From the NCBI GenBank assembly GCA_037833965.1, contig AP031356.1, positions 5,044,501-5,108,500 on the forward strand: a DNA stretch of 64,000 nt. Reading direction: 5' to 3'. The position numbers and the translations under genes were made by a program. The stretch is from Marchantia polymorpha subsp. ruderalis. Lineage: Eukaryota; Streptophyta; Marchantiopsida; Marchantiales; Marchantiaceae. Shown in pieces: positions 1 through 11,470 of this stretch. Every line of letters begins with the position of its first letter. The first letter of the stretch is position 1. A model generated the notes under the pieces. The model saw only the letters and a list, made by a program, of their open reading frames with translations. It had not been told where the DNA came from and ran no database searches.

Positions 1-2767
1 TGTACATTTGCCAATTACAATATATACAATTGTTTTTTAAATTGTAGAGATTCAGTTGAAGAAATGACTAAAAAATTGCACTAAATATTATGATTGATAA
101 TCTACTATCTTTTCTCGTCTCAACAGTTCAGAATCATTTTATAAATTTGTAGATAATAAAATCTAATCTAGACATTTAAATACTGTCAATGCATTTTTTA
201 TTTATTTCTTCCTCTAAGTTTGATTCTTGAATTTCCTCGGTAAAAGCAATTCTTTCAGAATCATCTTAAATATATTATAGTAGAATACCTACAGATATCG
301 TGTGATTGTGTGAATCTTTCACTAGATTCGATTTTGGGTTGTAATACTTCTTTAAGAATTAAATTATAAATACTATTGTAGAATCTATGCCCATATGTAA
401 TATAACTATGTAGGGTTTTTTCCAAATATCGTTAAGATATTCCTCGCTGGTAGGTAGATTTTATATGCTGTTCCAAATTGTTTATTTCAAACGAAGGAAC
501 CTGATACAGCCAACATGAAAGAGGTTTGAATTTTACGTCTGCATTCGTCTGCACAATAATGAATGTCAGATTCCATGTATCACTACATTAGTTTGCTTAT
601 AGATAATATTCACATCCATTTTTACGAGGACAATCAACGAGAAGACTGTATTTATATAATCAGTTCTAATCAATCCGACAATAATATTTTCAATCATTAT
701 TATTATGTTGGGAAGAATAAAACATCGTTGAATCATCTCGATGCTCGCATATGCATTATACACAGAATTCTAATCTATATAATGAAATAATGATTTTGAA
801 AAGATTCTACAGATACTAAAAGTTTCCAACAAATCTGAATCAAAAGTCTGCTCTCAATCAAACATTCTACAAATGCGACAAGTTGAGACGTAAATTATCC
901 TTCATGGTTTCAAATCTAATTTAAACAATTACTTGTCACAACCTACACTGACCCAACAGTCCCGAAGACTCAAGGTGTTCTCAGTTAAGACTGCTCGGTA
1001 AACTTCATAGAAGCAATCGTATCCAATATAGCTGTCCACCACAATGTAATGAATGTGGGGAAAGAAAAGTATTCACGTGGCTGCGTTAGTGTTATCTATG
1101 AACAAACCGTTTAGTGCAATATATGCTAGATCTTACAGACAATCCACTACGCAGCATTGAGCCTGTAGCAGACATCAACACAAGAATGCAAACCATGATT
1201 AAACAGACCTTGTCTAATGTGGTAACACTGATGCGTTCACCTTTGTGCTGAAGAGATGTCACTTTGCGTCTCCTCCAGCTGACAAAGCAGGCTTCTTAAC
1301 GGTTCACAACAAAAAGTACGACCTCCATCACAGCTAACGACGTTTATTAAACGTGAGCAGATCTGACTACACAATCTCAGGTGGTACAAATAGAAACTTA
1401 TTTCGCCCACTCGTTCTCCTTGATCTCCAAGCAACGATCATACTGGATAGATGCATGCTGAAAGGCCGGCCAACGTCGATCATTCACAATTAGAGCAATA
1501 CAAGCTGATATCATATTTGTCTGGTGCTTGATACATAATCCAGCAGAGCAAAAGATGCTATACCGGGCCTCGGTGAACAATCGATTCAAATATGAGGGCA
1601 AAGTCCGCTTCAACAGGGCATGGAGTTATGTTAACATAAACGTAAACATATATATAACCTTGAAACCTTACTCGTCTAAGTTAAGCACAACCTACAACGT
1701 TCAGATCTTTTCTCTAAATACTGTATCACTAATTGTAAATATTTATAACTAGCAAAACTGATTCTCAGTAAATGTAGTCTTATCTCTCAAGGGGTTGAAA
1801 GTCTAGAAGAATATGAAAATCACTAACTACAAACAGAAGCAGATGGAAATGAGTTCCAAATTTCTGGCAGCCTCTTATAAACAGTTGACAAGCGTGAACA
1901 GTTCATAAACTTGGAGGAAATTGACTCACCTTTGATTTTCTTTTGATGTTGATATTGGTGAGAAATTCAAGTAAGGAGCCGAGTCAATGCAATCAAGTCA
2001 AGTCCTTGAAAGATGACTAGCCCCTCGCGACCACAATCTTTAATTCTACTTGAAGAGAATTTATCAAGAAAATGAGAGCTGGAGGCAGGCCACCTTCCAA
2101 GACACAACATGACAGCAATATTTTTTAACTTCGTTCTCATTGACCCCAGTAACACCTTTCTCAAATACCAGTCCACACTCTCTCCAAAAGGATAGGTACA
2201 AATCATGTCCTATACACCTTTAACCTTACACACACTGAGCATTTGAAAGATCCCCGATGTACCCAAAATTATAACATATGTGCTTATTAGCAACTCTTAG
2301 GCCTCCGCCGCTTCATTCTCCACCAGGGAGGATGTACTTGAAATGTAGGAGTAGACTGATCCTCCACCCAAATGTTGCTTCGAGATAGGTTCGCTTCACT
2401 CAATCGCACAGTCAGATGTAAAAATTTTACTAACCCACATACACTTTTAAACGGGAACACAGACTTGCAAACTCACACAAGAAAGATGAAAGGATCCCCC
2501 ATACGGGAGACAATTAAACAGCAGCATCACTGAAGAGAGACTAGCCGGACTTTTTACGCTCAGCCTAACTGATTTCTATTGGGCAGCTTGCCAAAGAAAC
2601 ACATGGTATACGTATAGCACATCATATAAGCTATGCAACTTCGCAGGTTTTGAGATTCCTGTCAGCATGTACGTAAGAGAAAGATTTGATCAATTGAAGC
2701 TAGAGGTTTCCAGAATCCATCAAGACCGTATGAATCACTTGTTCGTTACAGCCTGAGCTTATTTCAC
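1..2767. other. No confident gene; weak exon-like blocks on the minus strand
   Basis: No family is recognised here. On the minus strand two stretches look exon-like. One is 2209 down to 2094, preceded by AG and followed by GTGGCC, and it is open in two frames. The other ends at 1241 before GTGAACG and could splice to 1162-1147 (acceptor CTACAG), giving a C-terminus reading SSAQRLNAA then stop. These could be downstream exons of the candidate gene at 2768-3344, or chance. The first 900 bases are AT-rich and show nothing. Confidence 0.2.
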
Positions 2768-3344
2768 CTGGGTTTGGGGTTTTCGTGAAAAAGCTTACTA
2801 TCTGGATTCCAGACATAGGTCTGAAACACCCATTCTGACAAACAACTCCAGTATCAAAACAGACCCCAATTCACGCCAGTGAGATCATTGAAAAATTCAA
2901 TGTGTGCCTCGCCGTGGGCAGCGGGCTCCCGATCATACGTCAGTCGTTCAGCGTTAAAATGCTTCACCTAAACGTAGCTCAGGAACCAAACCGACTGCAC
3001 GTGGAATATACACGCAAGGTAGGATCGACTCGTCGTCGAAAAGGTCAAATATGTGTAATGCATGGACGTGGAACTTAGTAGAAATGCACATTTCCTGGAT
3101 TTGCAATTGCAACCGATCTTTTGTTTCGCATTAAAACAAGATTTTACGTCAATACTTCATTTCCTCACTCCCGTTCACTGGTCCAGGGGTTTCAACGCAG
3201 AAGCACTTGTATGGAAGAGAATGAGAACTAATAGTTTACGCCTACCACCTGAGCGGGAGAAGTTTGTATGCATGGTATGAGTGAAGAACTACCGCGCACG
3301 TGCACTCGCAACCCCAGGTCGAAGACGAGACCGTAGATTGCACT
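2768..3344 (-). CDS. Candidate three-exon fragment of an unrecognised gene
   Basis: Three consecutive minus-strand blocks have consistent splice signals and phases. Exon a is 3344-3249 (acceptor TTTGTCTCAG, donor CAG|GTGGTA, 96 bp, phase 0). Exon b is 3073-2968 (acceptor TTTCTACTAAG, donor AG|GTGAAG, 106 bp). Exon c is 2834-2768 (acceptor TTTGTCAG; read straight on, the frame meets TGA just past the CAG|GTGAAA site). The joined reading is open and protein-like, with motifs such as HALHIFDLFDDESILPC in exon b and EWVFQTYVWNPDSKLF in exon c. I do not recognise the family and assign no function. Small exons of about 50-110 bp match the intron-rich style of the FKBP gene at 7658-10686. Upstream exons may lie at 3500-3860, where GTAAGT and polypyrimidine-AG signals occur, but I could not build a continuous frame. 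The chain could also be fortuitous. Confidence 0.35.
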
Positions 3345-6300
3345 CTGAGACAAAGACTTCTTGCTGCATCTACCGGAGTAGACTTGACATGCATGTGAGG
3401 TTCGACACACGACAAGGAAAGATGAGCAACATTTACTGGCCTGCGTCAGAGCACCCCACTTGTGAAGATCTGCCTACTATGGAGCAGCTAGTCCAATATC
3501 AGCAAATATATAAGATTGATGGTTTTCTTTTGCCATAATTTTCTTCAGACAGCACGAAGTCGATATACAGAGGTACTACGTCGTTACACCTTAGTCACAG
3601 ACAACGATCAGTTTACAATTGAGAGCGAGATCTTCTCATCAGTGCTACAAGGAGGTAAGAAAAAAAATATGAAAATATGTACGAAGAAGATGGGGACTTA
3701 CAGACATTGTCCAATAGTACCAAAGGAGGAGTAGCCTTCATGTTAGGTGTACTGGACAAAAGCGTCAGACTGAAAGCGGCGGCAGTCTCAAGATGGCTAA
3801 ATAGAGCATCTCCGACACAAGATTGTGCATACATTAGGTACACATCGCAGTCAGTGGTCACTCAAAGCTCGACCATTCCCTAGACCAAGTTGCAGCACGT
3901 GAAAGCAAACATCTGAGTATCAAACCCAAGAAAGCACGACCCGCTTCAGTTCCAAGAGTCCCTTAAGTTAGCCAAGATAGCCGTGCACCGCCGGCCATCG
4001 ATCACGTCAGTCCATCGTAGAAGCAAGCAAGCAGTGTCCCAATGGTCCGAGAACAAGCTCAAACTTGTCTGCGGCTTCTGATACGGGGCCGAAGAACACG
4101 ATCAAGAACTCCTCGGGATCCAATGCCGATGATGATGATGATGATTGCAGTGAGGAACTGCGAGGAGATCGGCTTCTTTTAAACGTATCGTCGCAAAGTC
4201 TTCGAGCGGAATGGGCAGACCGAGACCGAGAGCGAGCGAAGAGGAGGAAGAGCGACGACGACAGAAATTATCGGAATCCACGAGGAGTACAACGTTAGAA
4301 GACAAACGCTCGGCAATTATTCCTCCCACTTTCTTTTCCACGGGCGGGCGGACGGACGGCGGGGAGCGCTGTGGCGAGGCAGGATGCAGCATCGGACCGC
4401 TCATCGGACATCGCAGAGCGAAAGCACCGCACCGATGGCAGTTTATTATTTAAGATCAGATGGACGACGTGACTGGAGAAGCCGGGCAACGGACTCGAGC
4501 AGCGCCAGATCGGACGTCATCGAGCGAGAGCCACACCGCAACCACTCGCTACTGCCCTCGAACGCAGACGCTTAACCACGCCGCGGATGAGACTACTCCA
4601 TCCCCCGCCCCGTCCCGTCCCGTCCCGTCCCTCGCTGGCGCGGCGCCTTAAGTGGGACGTTGTCCAAAGGCGACGAACGCTCCGCCGCTTCCGCGGCCCT
4701 GCATGCCGACAAGAATGTCGAGGTCGATTTACGCGCGGCCCAACGGGCGTCGCCCTCGCTCTCGAGCCATGGCGGACGCGGAGATATTCCGAATCGAGGC
4801 TCGAGACTCGTTCTGGCGCGGTATCGGAGCCATCGCAGGGCTGAGAGGTTTCACTGTGCGGGTGATGTGTACAAGCCAACGCCAAGCTAGCGAATCCGAG
4901 GTCCCGAGGCGCGGGGGCGCCTGCTGGCTTCCCCTGCAAGCCAGGACCCGCGCTTCGTCTGCGATCGAGTCCGAGCGCGGGTCTTATCTTGGCGCGGCGT
5001 GGTGGCCACTTATTCGTGGGAGGCGTCCGCAGGTCTTCCGGAAGACTTTGGTTGCATTTATGATTATTATGGCCTCTGAGCACATGCATGGATGGAGTGA
5101 GTCGATGGGCTCATGGAGACAGAGAGACCTGCTTCCGATCCGCACATCGATCGGTTCGCGGCCTGCTTTTGCAAAAAGTGTCCAATTGTCGTTGTCCCCT
5201 TTTTCCCGATCTGCCACATTCAGAGCCCGCGAGTTTTATCTCGCTTGTGGCGACGAATGTCTGGCAAACAGACCACAAATCTGAATTTCGTGTCCTCCGC
5301 TTTAATTTCCACCTGTTTGAGAGGATTGGACGTTTTTTGAGACATTTTGGAAATTCAACACGAATACTCTCGCAGTGATATTAAATTTCTTCCTCTGATG
5401 TACCCGGTATCTACTTGCAACTACGTGTCACTGGGAGATCGATCCACGAACGCCGTCTGATGTCACTCTCTCGATGTTCCCGTCGTAGTTTCCTCTTTCG
5501 TTCGTGGTGGACTTTTCGTTCGTCAAATCCCCACGAACCTCGAGGAGATTTGACGTCCTTCAGTTTACAACTGAGAAATCCTCCGGTTCATTCGCCCTGA
5601 GCTGCAGAATTTGCCCCCACCACGGAAGACGAACATGACGGAAGATCGCTACAATTCAAGGTTTTCAGTTTAGACTGGGGCTAGCTATCCTTCGTGATTA
5701 AGAAAGGATACATCGTCCTTTACTTGCATGGGAAGAAGGAAATAGATGCTATAGAGTCTTGGAGTGGAGAGCAGATGCATGACGGAGGAGAAACAAGTGA
5801 GAAGTCTCCATTTTGGCGTACACAGACAAGCACTGAGAGATTCGAGCTTTCATACAGCCGCCGCAGGCCCTGTAATTTCAGCCACATGGAGTGTAAAGTA
5901 TTTTCTTGCAGAACTATTCCGACATGTGAGCATCTTGGAGTCGGTGTAAAGATATCCTGTCAAATCCACCCATCTTCGACTTCTACGCATCCAAGGGCAT
6001 TGATTTTGTATCATTGTTTCGTTCTCTGAATGTGGACGACTGCCTTCTGCTGTGATGTTGATGGTGTGTGTGTGTGTGGACGAGGCCACGTACAACCTCC
6101 GAGGTTCAGAAAGATTGATTTTTGAGATCCCAAGGAAAGAAGATGAGCCTCCCAGTTGTATTCAGATTGTAGGACGAATCGACATCTTTACCTTCATGAA
6201 GCATTCTCCGTACAGAAATGTCGGTTTGGAGCCGAAATATTATCATATCGCCGATCCGCCTTTCAGGCATTTGGGTTGAGCTGACGCACGCACGAGCGGT

Positions 6301-7657
6301 TGTTCGTTGGCTTATATTATTCCACTCTCTCGCCAATTTCCTACAAAATTTTCAGGCGCTGCGAGTGGGGGCTAGCACCTAAATCTGATCGTAGGGCATG
6401 CGCCCTATGTTTAAAGTCTGCTGTGTGCAGGAATGTGAGACAAGGACACGGACAGCCGAACAGTTGCAAGGTCGCTCTGTTGGACCACTGTAGGGTCTTC
6501 TCCTTCGTAATCCGCCGAGCCTCGCGGACTATACTGTTCGCCCATCTGATCGTAAAGGATGTTGTCTTGGGGCAAGTTCTTCTCTTAGGGCGGCAGGTCA
6601 GCTCATCGAAATGCTCGCTTCTTGGGGTAAAGAAAGTGCCCCTCAATTTTCAGACAAAGCTCTGGATGATGACAACATGAGCATCGGCGCCTGATCAAAA
6701 GTCTCTGCAGGACTGGATAATTTGATCACTTGATGTCATCGCTGCGTGAGGATCAGGCCGGGAAATCACAAAATTATCTACGAATGATGACCTAGTGATA
6801 TATTCACCGGAGGATGCTCTGGAACCCAGTGGCACAGTTGGGTTTTACATGACGAAAAAGACCTGGAGACCTTAGTTGAATCCCACAGTGGCACAAGGAA
6901 TCAGGTATGAAGCATCCTCAATAATGGTAATAAATTTGCTATCGTCATCAAAGGTCTACAACAAGAGAGAGTGGTGATTAATCTCGCGTCTTATGTGTTG
7001 GACTTAAACTAAGGTGTGTGGCAAAGCCGAGGGTGAAAAGATGGAGGTGGTTAACGAGTACACAAGAACAGAGGCGGCGTAGATTCTTGATATTCTCACC
7101 ACTTCGGCACGAAAATTCATTGTGAAAGTGGTTCTCAGGTACGAAAGGGCATTGGTTCATATGAGAATGGTTCGAGCATGAAATTTCACCATTTTGTGTT
7201 CAAACTGGTATCAACCATTCATCTCTATCAGAAAGAATCGGGAATTTTCAGTTTAGAGTCAACTTAATTCTACGCATCGTCAACACCTCTGTTTTCATTT
7301 GCCATGATCCCTGAGATTCATGCATCAGGATGACAAGCGTTTCAATAACAGGGTGTCCGCTGAGGTTCAATTCGGTGTTTTCCAGATAGCTACAAGTTCT
7401 ATGTTTGACTCCAAGGCAAGGAGCTTTCTCAAAGAGCCTCTCACCTCGAATATACGAATCCGTGCAAACTGCCCGAAGGAACGACCCTAGCTTGGTAATA
7501 AAATGTTACAGGAGAGGACAAACTGCCCGAAAGTACCTCTCTGTCTTGGCAGGTAAATGGTACAGAAGGTCCTCCAAAAAAATTATAAACGAGGCTGTGG
7601 AGGGCAAATGTCTAGAATACAAAGACAGATCAAGACAAGCTCTGGGGATGGTTGAAA
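3345..7657. other. Intergenic or possible promoter/5' region, GC-rich at 4000-5300
   Basis: GC content rises at about 4000-5300, with CG-rich runs and a CCCGTCCCGTCC repeat near 4610-4630. Open frames on both strands here have biased, low-complexity composition and look like by-products of base composition. The stretch could be the promoter and 5'UTR of the candidate minus-strand gene at 2768-3344. From 5400 to 7650 I see short open frames but no recognisable domain. The part just below 7658 is the 3' flank of the FKBP gene. Confidence 0.3.
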
Positions 7658-10600
7658 CTACTCATCTTCTTCTTCCTCCAGACCCGGGATGAGTAGGAGA
7701 TTCACATCAAAGACCACAGGGCTACTCGGTGGAACCCTGGGTCGTCCAGCAGCTGCACCGAGACCTTTTGGGAAAGCCAACTGCAGATCCAGGAACAACA
7801 TTTGTCAGTGCTTTGGCCTTCGGACTTTTCTGGAAGGTTTCTTCTAGAACCGGCATTAGATATGTCAATATTCTACATTAAGTGAGTTGGAACATTGAGT
7901 TTATCTTTGAAGGGTCCAGCTCTGGGGCTTTTATAATGCTGTAAGAACCTACTTGGCACAATCGAACAGTCAATCAAGCTCACCGCAAATTGGAACAAGT
8001 GTTTACCTCTCCAGGAATGTACAGACGACGTTTTCCACCAATTTTCATAGTCAGGATACCTTCATCCAGACCCTTTATGACCTGAATGCAGCAATTACGC
8101 AGTATTACGGTAGTTAGCTGTTGTGTGCTAAAGAAAACACCGATGCCGAAAGATGCGGAGCATTAAAAGGTAGATAACACAGAACGCGAAGACTAGGCAA
8201 GACATAGGAAAGGTTTCGATTACAATCTCAGATGACAAATGACACTTGCGTGAGAGACAATCTGAATAGTCATAAGTTATTGACCTAAAGAGATTGAAGA
8301 AACTGGGAACAGGGTAATTTTCTGTACCTGACCCGATCCAACCCTGAAGATGTAAGCCGACCCCTTGTCTAAAGAACTGCAAGACGCAAAGACGAAAGAA
8401 TTAGGAAGATTGGACAAATGATTCTCTGAGGCAAACAGTAGATTTGCAGGGGCTGAGCATCAACTGTTTGCCCTGCTCTACGCTCGTTGCTAGTGCTCAG
8501 CCTCGTGCTCAGGCTTTGTCGAAAAGACTCCACCCAAGAACACAGCAATTCCAGAGCTTACCGACTAGTTTACGACGCACAGCATGAGAAGCACGAGTGG
8601 AAATGTAGCTCCTGTTGTGGTACTATTTGTGTGCTTTATGTTTTTCTCATATTTTCCTAAAATTATGCTTAGGAGAGAAAGAACATACAAACATTTTCGT
8701 CAAGTTAATTTCATTTGCGGGAACTGGCAACTGAGTCTACACAATATAGCAAGTCCTCAGGTCTTCACTTCGTTGCAATAACAGTTCATTCACTGCGTGC
8801 GACGCATTGTGTAAAATGAAGGCATGACGTTTGACAGCCACGGTGCTAAAGATGGGAAACTTGCGTTTAGTGAGCATTATATACAATCTTCTGCTCGGAG
8901 TTGGAGCTTAATTATCAAGCCACGTCTATGGTTGATAGGGTCAGATCTCGAATTGAGACCGAAACTCAGTGACGACAGAGTGGATCTTGAGGATCCAGCA
9001 TACAAATCTCAAATCTTCAGTGATGGACTTGTTAGTACCTGTCGAAGATTTTCCCAGAAGGAATCATTGCCACGTAGTGTGCATACACCTGGGGATCAAG
9101 AACGAGGTCCACACAGTAAAAGTCAGAACACAATTCGACTCAGAAAATCCCAAACCCCCTGAACCCGCTTGTTACATGCCTCCGAGATGGAAGGAGCCAA
9201 ACTTTTATGCACGTAAGTCGGTAAACTATCAGCAATATCCAAGAGATGAGCGACAGAATTCTTCTTCCATACATTTCCGATAACTCGTCACGGTTATTCT
9301 AGAGGTCCGTAAAACTGATGACTGCCAGCTGCTGGTACTTCCCAGTATGACTTATCCAGAACTACTTACGACATTTGGTTCTTTAGTGCTTCAATTACTT
9401 CTAGCTCCAAACATCTAACAAAGAGAAGAGGGGTGTACCTGGTATCCAACAGGTGGACTCGGGCCCTTTCCGACCACAATATCCTTGTACTGTAACCCAG
9501 ATGGAGTTGTAATTGTCGGGATCTAAGGACACAAGCAACATGGAAACGAAATCCAGTTACTTCGTTAACAGATATGAGTTTTAGCAACACAATTGTGGAA
9601 AAGGCAAACATAGTGTCAAACCATGAAAGTAGTTGGCTCACCATACATTATCTAATTCCTTCTCGCAATCGGGACCACATAGACGTGGCTTCTCTTCCTC
9701 TGGTAAGCCTGCAGCGTCCGCTCTTTCGAAACTCTGAAACAGAGAATAAGTTGCGGCTAACCCGCAAAACCCCACAGCGGCTCTTCTACTCATCGACACC
9801 TGTGCTTCTGCTCCGGTCTCTGCAGAATTGCATCCTGAGCATCGGATGGGAGACAGAACTGCAGGCGATCCATGTCGGGCCTGTCTCACAGAGTTGGTGC
9901 CCAATGCTGTGCAAACATTGCATACATTGTTCAGTAACACGGTACGTCCAACAGGTATTCAAACTTAAGCAGCGCAATTGGCTGGAGAATGTCAATTACT
10001 GTGATGCAATACGACCAGATACACACCAATTCCAACGAAGCGGCCAACGGACGAGGAACACATTCCGGAAAAGTTATGATGAAACGCGAAGAGGACCACA
10101 ATACTGGGAGAGCATCCCTGACAGAATAAACTCTGGGAGTTCTAGGGAACAAACAGAGTTATTTTAGCTCCCAATTTATGTTCTTAGATTTTAGTTGTTT
10201 CTGATTTTAACTGAAGAACTCAGATACTAACAACAAGATAAGCATCGAATCTTGAAAGAGGGCAGCTTCTTCGGTCCCCGAACCATTTCTTCGATTAAAG
10301 AAAAGAACCGACGCATGTGATGAGCGGGCCCAATTCCAGCAGTTCGATTCTTGAGCGCAATGCTAAGGCAAGCGGGTAACGCTCGGAAAATAACAGGAAA
10401 GTAACAGCGAAAACGCAGAGACGATGGTCGAGATGCGGAAGAACGAGACAACGGGGAAGCATTCAAATTTGCCCCGCAAGAATGCACGCGCAAACCACAC
10501 AAGACCCAGCAAGTAGCACGCATCAATCACAGAAATCACAATTGGCACGAAATTCACCACGCGGAAATAATGGCAACAATTCGAAGCAATGCCGACGAGG

Positions 10601-10686
10601 AAAACTAGAGGTTGCTCAGAATCACGATGGGACAACTGACCGGTGGGCAAGTGGACGAGGGAAGCCATAGCCACAGCCTGTGCCAT
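7658..10686 (-). CDS. FKBP16-3: Thylakoid-lumen FKBP-type peptidyl-prolyl cis-trans isomerase, FKBP16-3-like
   Basis: Seven exons on the minus strand can be joined with GT-AG borders and consistent phases: 10686-10641, 9906-9647, 9522-9439, 9088-9039, 8376-8328, 8081-8007 and 7780-7658 (stop TAG), giving 687 nt and 228 aa. Residues 1 to about 55 resemble a chloroplast transit peptide. They are followed by a twin-arginine thylakoid signal (SRRAAVGF, Arg 56-57, then a hydrophobic run) and a lumenal cleavage motif ADA|AG near 80. A CGPDC pair (Cys 92 and 96) precedes the FKBP domain, recognised by SGLQYKDIVVGKGPSPPVG, GSGQVIKGLDEGIL and GGKRRLYIPGE; the end is acidic (EEEEDE). Plant lumenal FKBPs act as foldases or scaffolds for thylakoid complexes, and several have little isomerase activity; that part is family knowledge. 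The start was chosen as the only ATG giving a transit peptide in phase with exon 2. The family is secure; the 16-3 subgroup rests on overall resemblance. Confidence 0.9.
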
Positions 10687-11280
10687 GGCAATTCACGGGC
10701 ACGTCGTTTCTCCGAGGACCGTCGTCGTCTGCTGCAGTCGATCTTCGAAATCAAGAACTCGCTGCAGAGCTCAACGCACGGAGCTCTCGCTGGAGACAGA
10801 GACGATGCTGTAGTTGATGGCACTCGATGCCCGGGGACATATCCAATCTGTTCATCGCACTTTGAACGCCTCGGATCCCAACTGCTAAAAGTGACGACTA
10901 CATTATCCACTCCCTAATTTGTGGCTCTGGAAAGTGTTCGCACTCCTTTCCAGTGGCTTGTTTCTCCTCCAATTTTGACGAAAAACGAGTAATATTGCAA
11001 CGAGGATGGAGTTTTCCAGTCAGGTCTTAGGGGACGATGGGCTAACTTCCAATAGCATTACAGTGGTGTACATATAAATATAGGTAAATACAACTAATAG
11101 TATAATACAACGAATGTGAATAGTTAGTATATTTACAGGAATTCTCCAACAGTACTTTGGCATCATAAGAACACTCCCCTTTTTACCTTTTCTTACCTTA
11201 TCCCTTTCTAGACTTTTAAATACTGCACCACGTCGTGTTTACTTTTTGCATACAGGCCACCTAAATGATATACACGTATT
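10687..11280. promoter_or_regulatory. 5' flank of the FKBP gene
   Basis: This non-coding stretch upstream of the FKBP start codon presumably holds its 5'UTR and promoter, read on the minus strand. The first 230 bases are moderately GC-rich, and the sequence turns AT-rich beyond about 11050. No individual element can be assigned with confidence. Confidence 0.3.
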
Positions 11281-11285
11281 CTTTA

Positions 11286-11287
<2 letters not shown>

Positions 11288-11359
<72 letters not shown>
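11288..11359. repeat. (TA)n microsatellite
   Basis: An uninterrupted alternating A/T tract of about 72 bases is followed by a short CTCTCT run. Confidence 0.97.
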
Positions 11360-11363
<4 letters not shown>

Positions 11364-11445
11364 CTCTTCATAACTCGCAGTTCTCATGTTAAAACACGAA
11401 CTTGAAATTTCAACAAAAATGTCTCACGACGTTCTATACTATACT

Positions 11446-11470
11446 TATCATTGATAAGTTATCAATGATA
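11446..11470. repeat. Short palindrome
   Basis: Two perfect 12-base inverted arms (TATCATTGATAA and its complement) are separated by a single G. The palindrome lies alone in AT-rich intergenic DNA; function unknown. Confidence 0.8.

Noticed and set aside
4517..5284. Overlapping frames of about 190-210 codons on both strands
   Set aside because: GC-rich, Arg/Ser/Pro-biased composition on both strands and no domain; expected from base composition.
9574..10167. 197-codon plus-strand frame
   Set aside because: Antisense to the well-supported FKBP exon 2 and adjoining intron.
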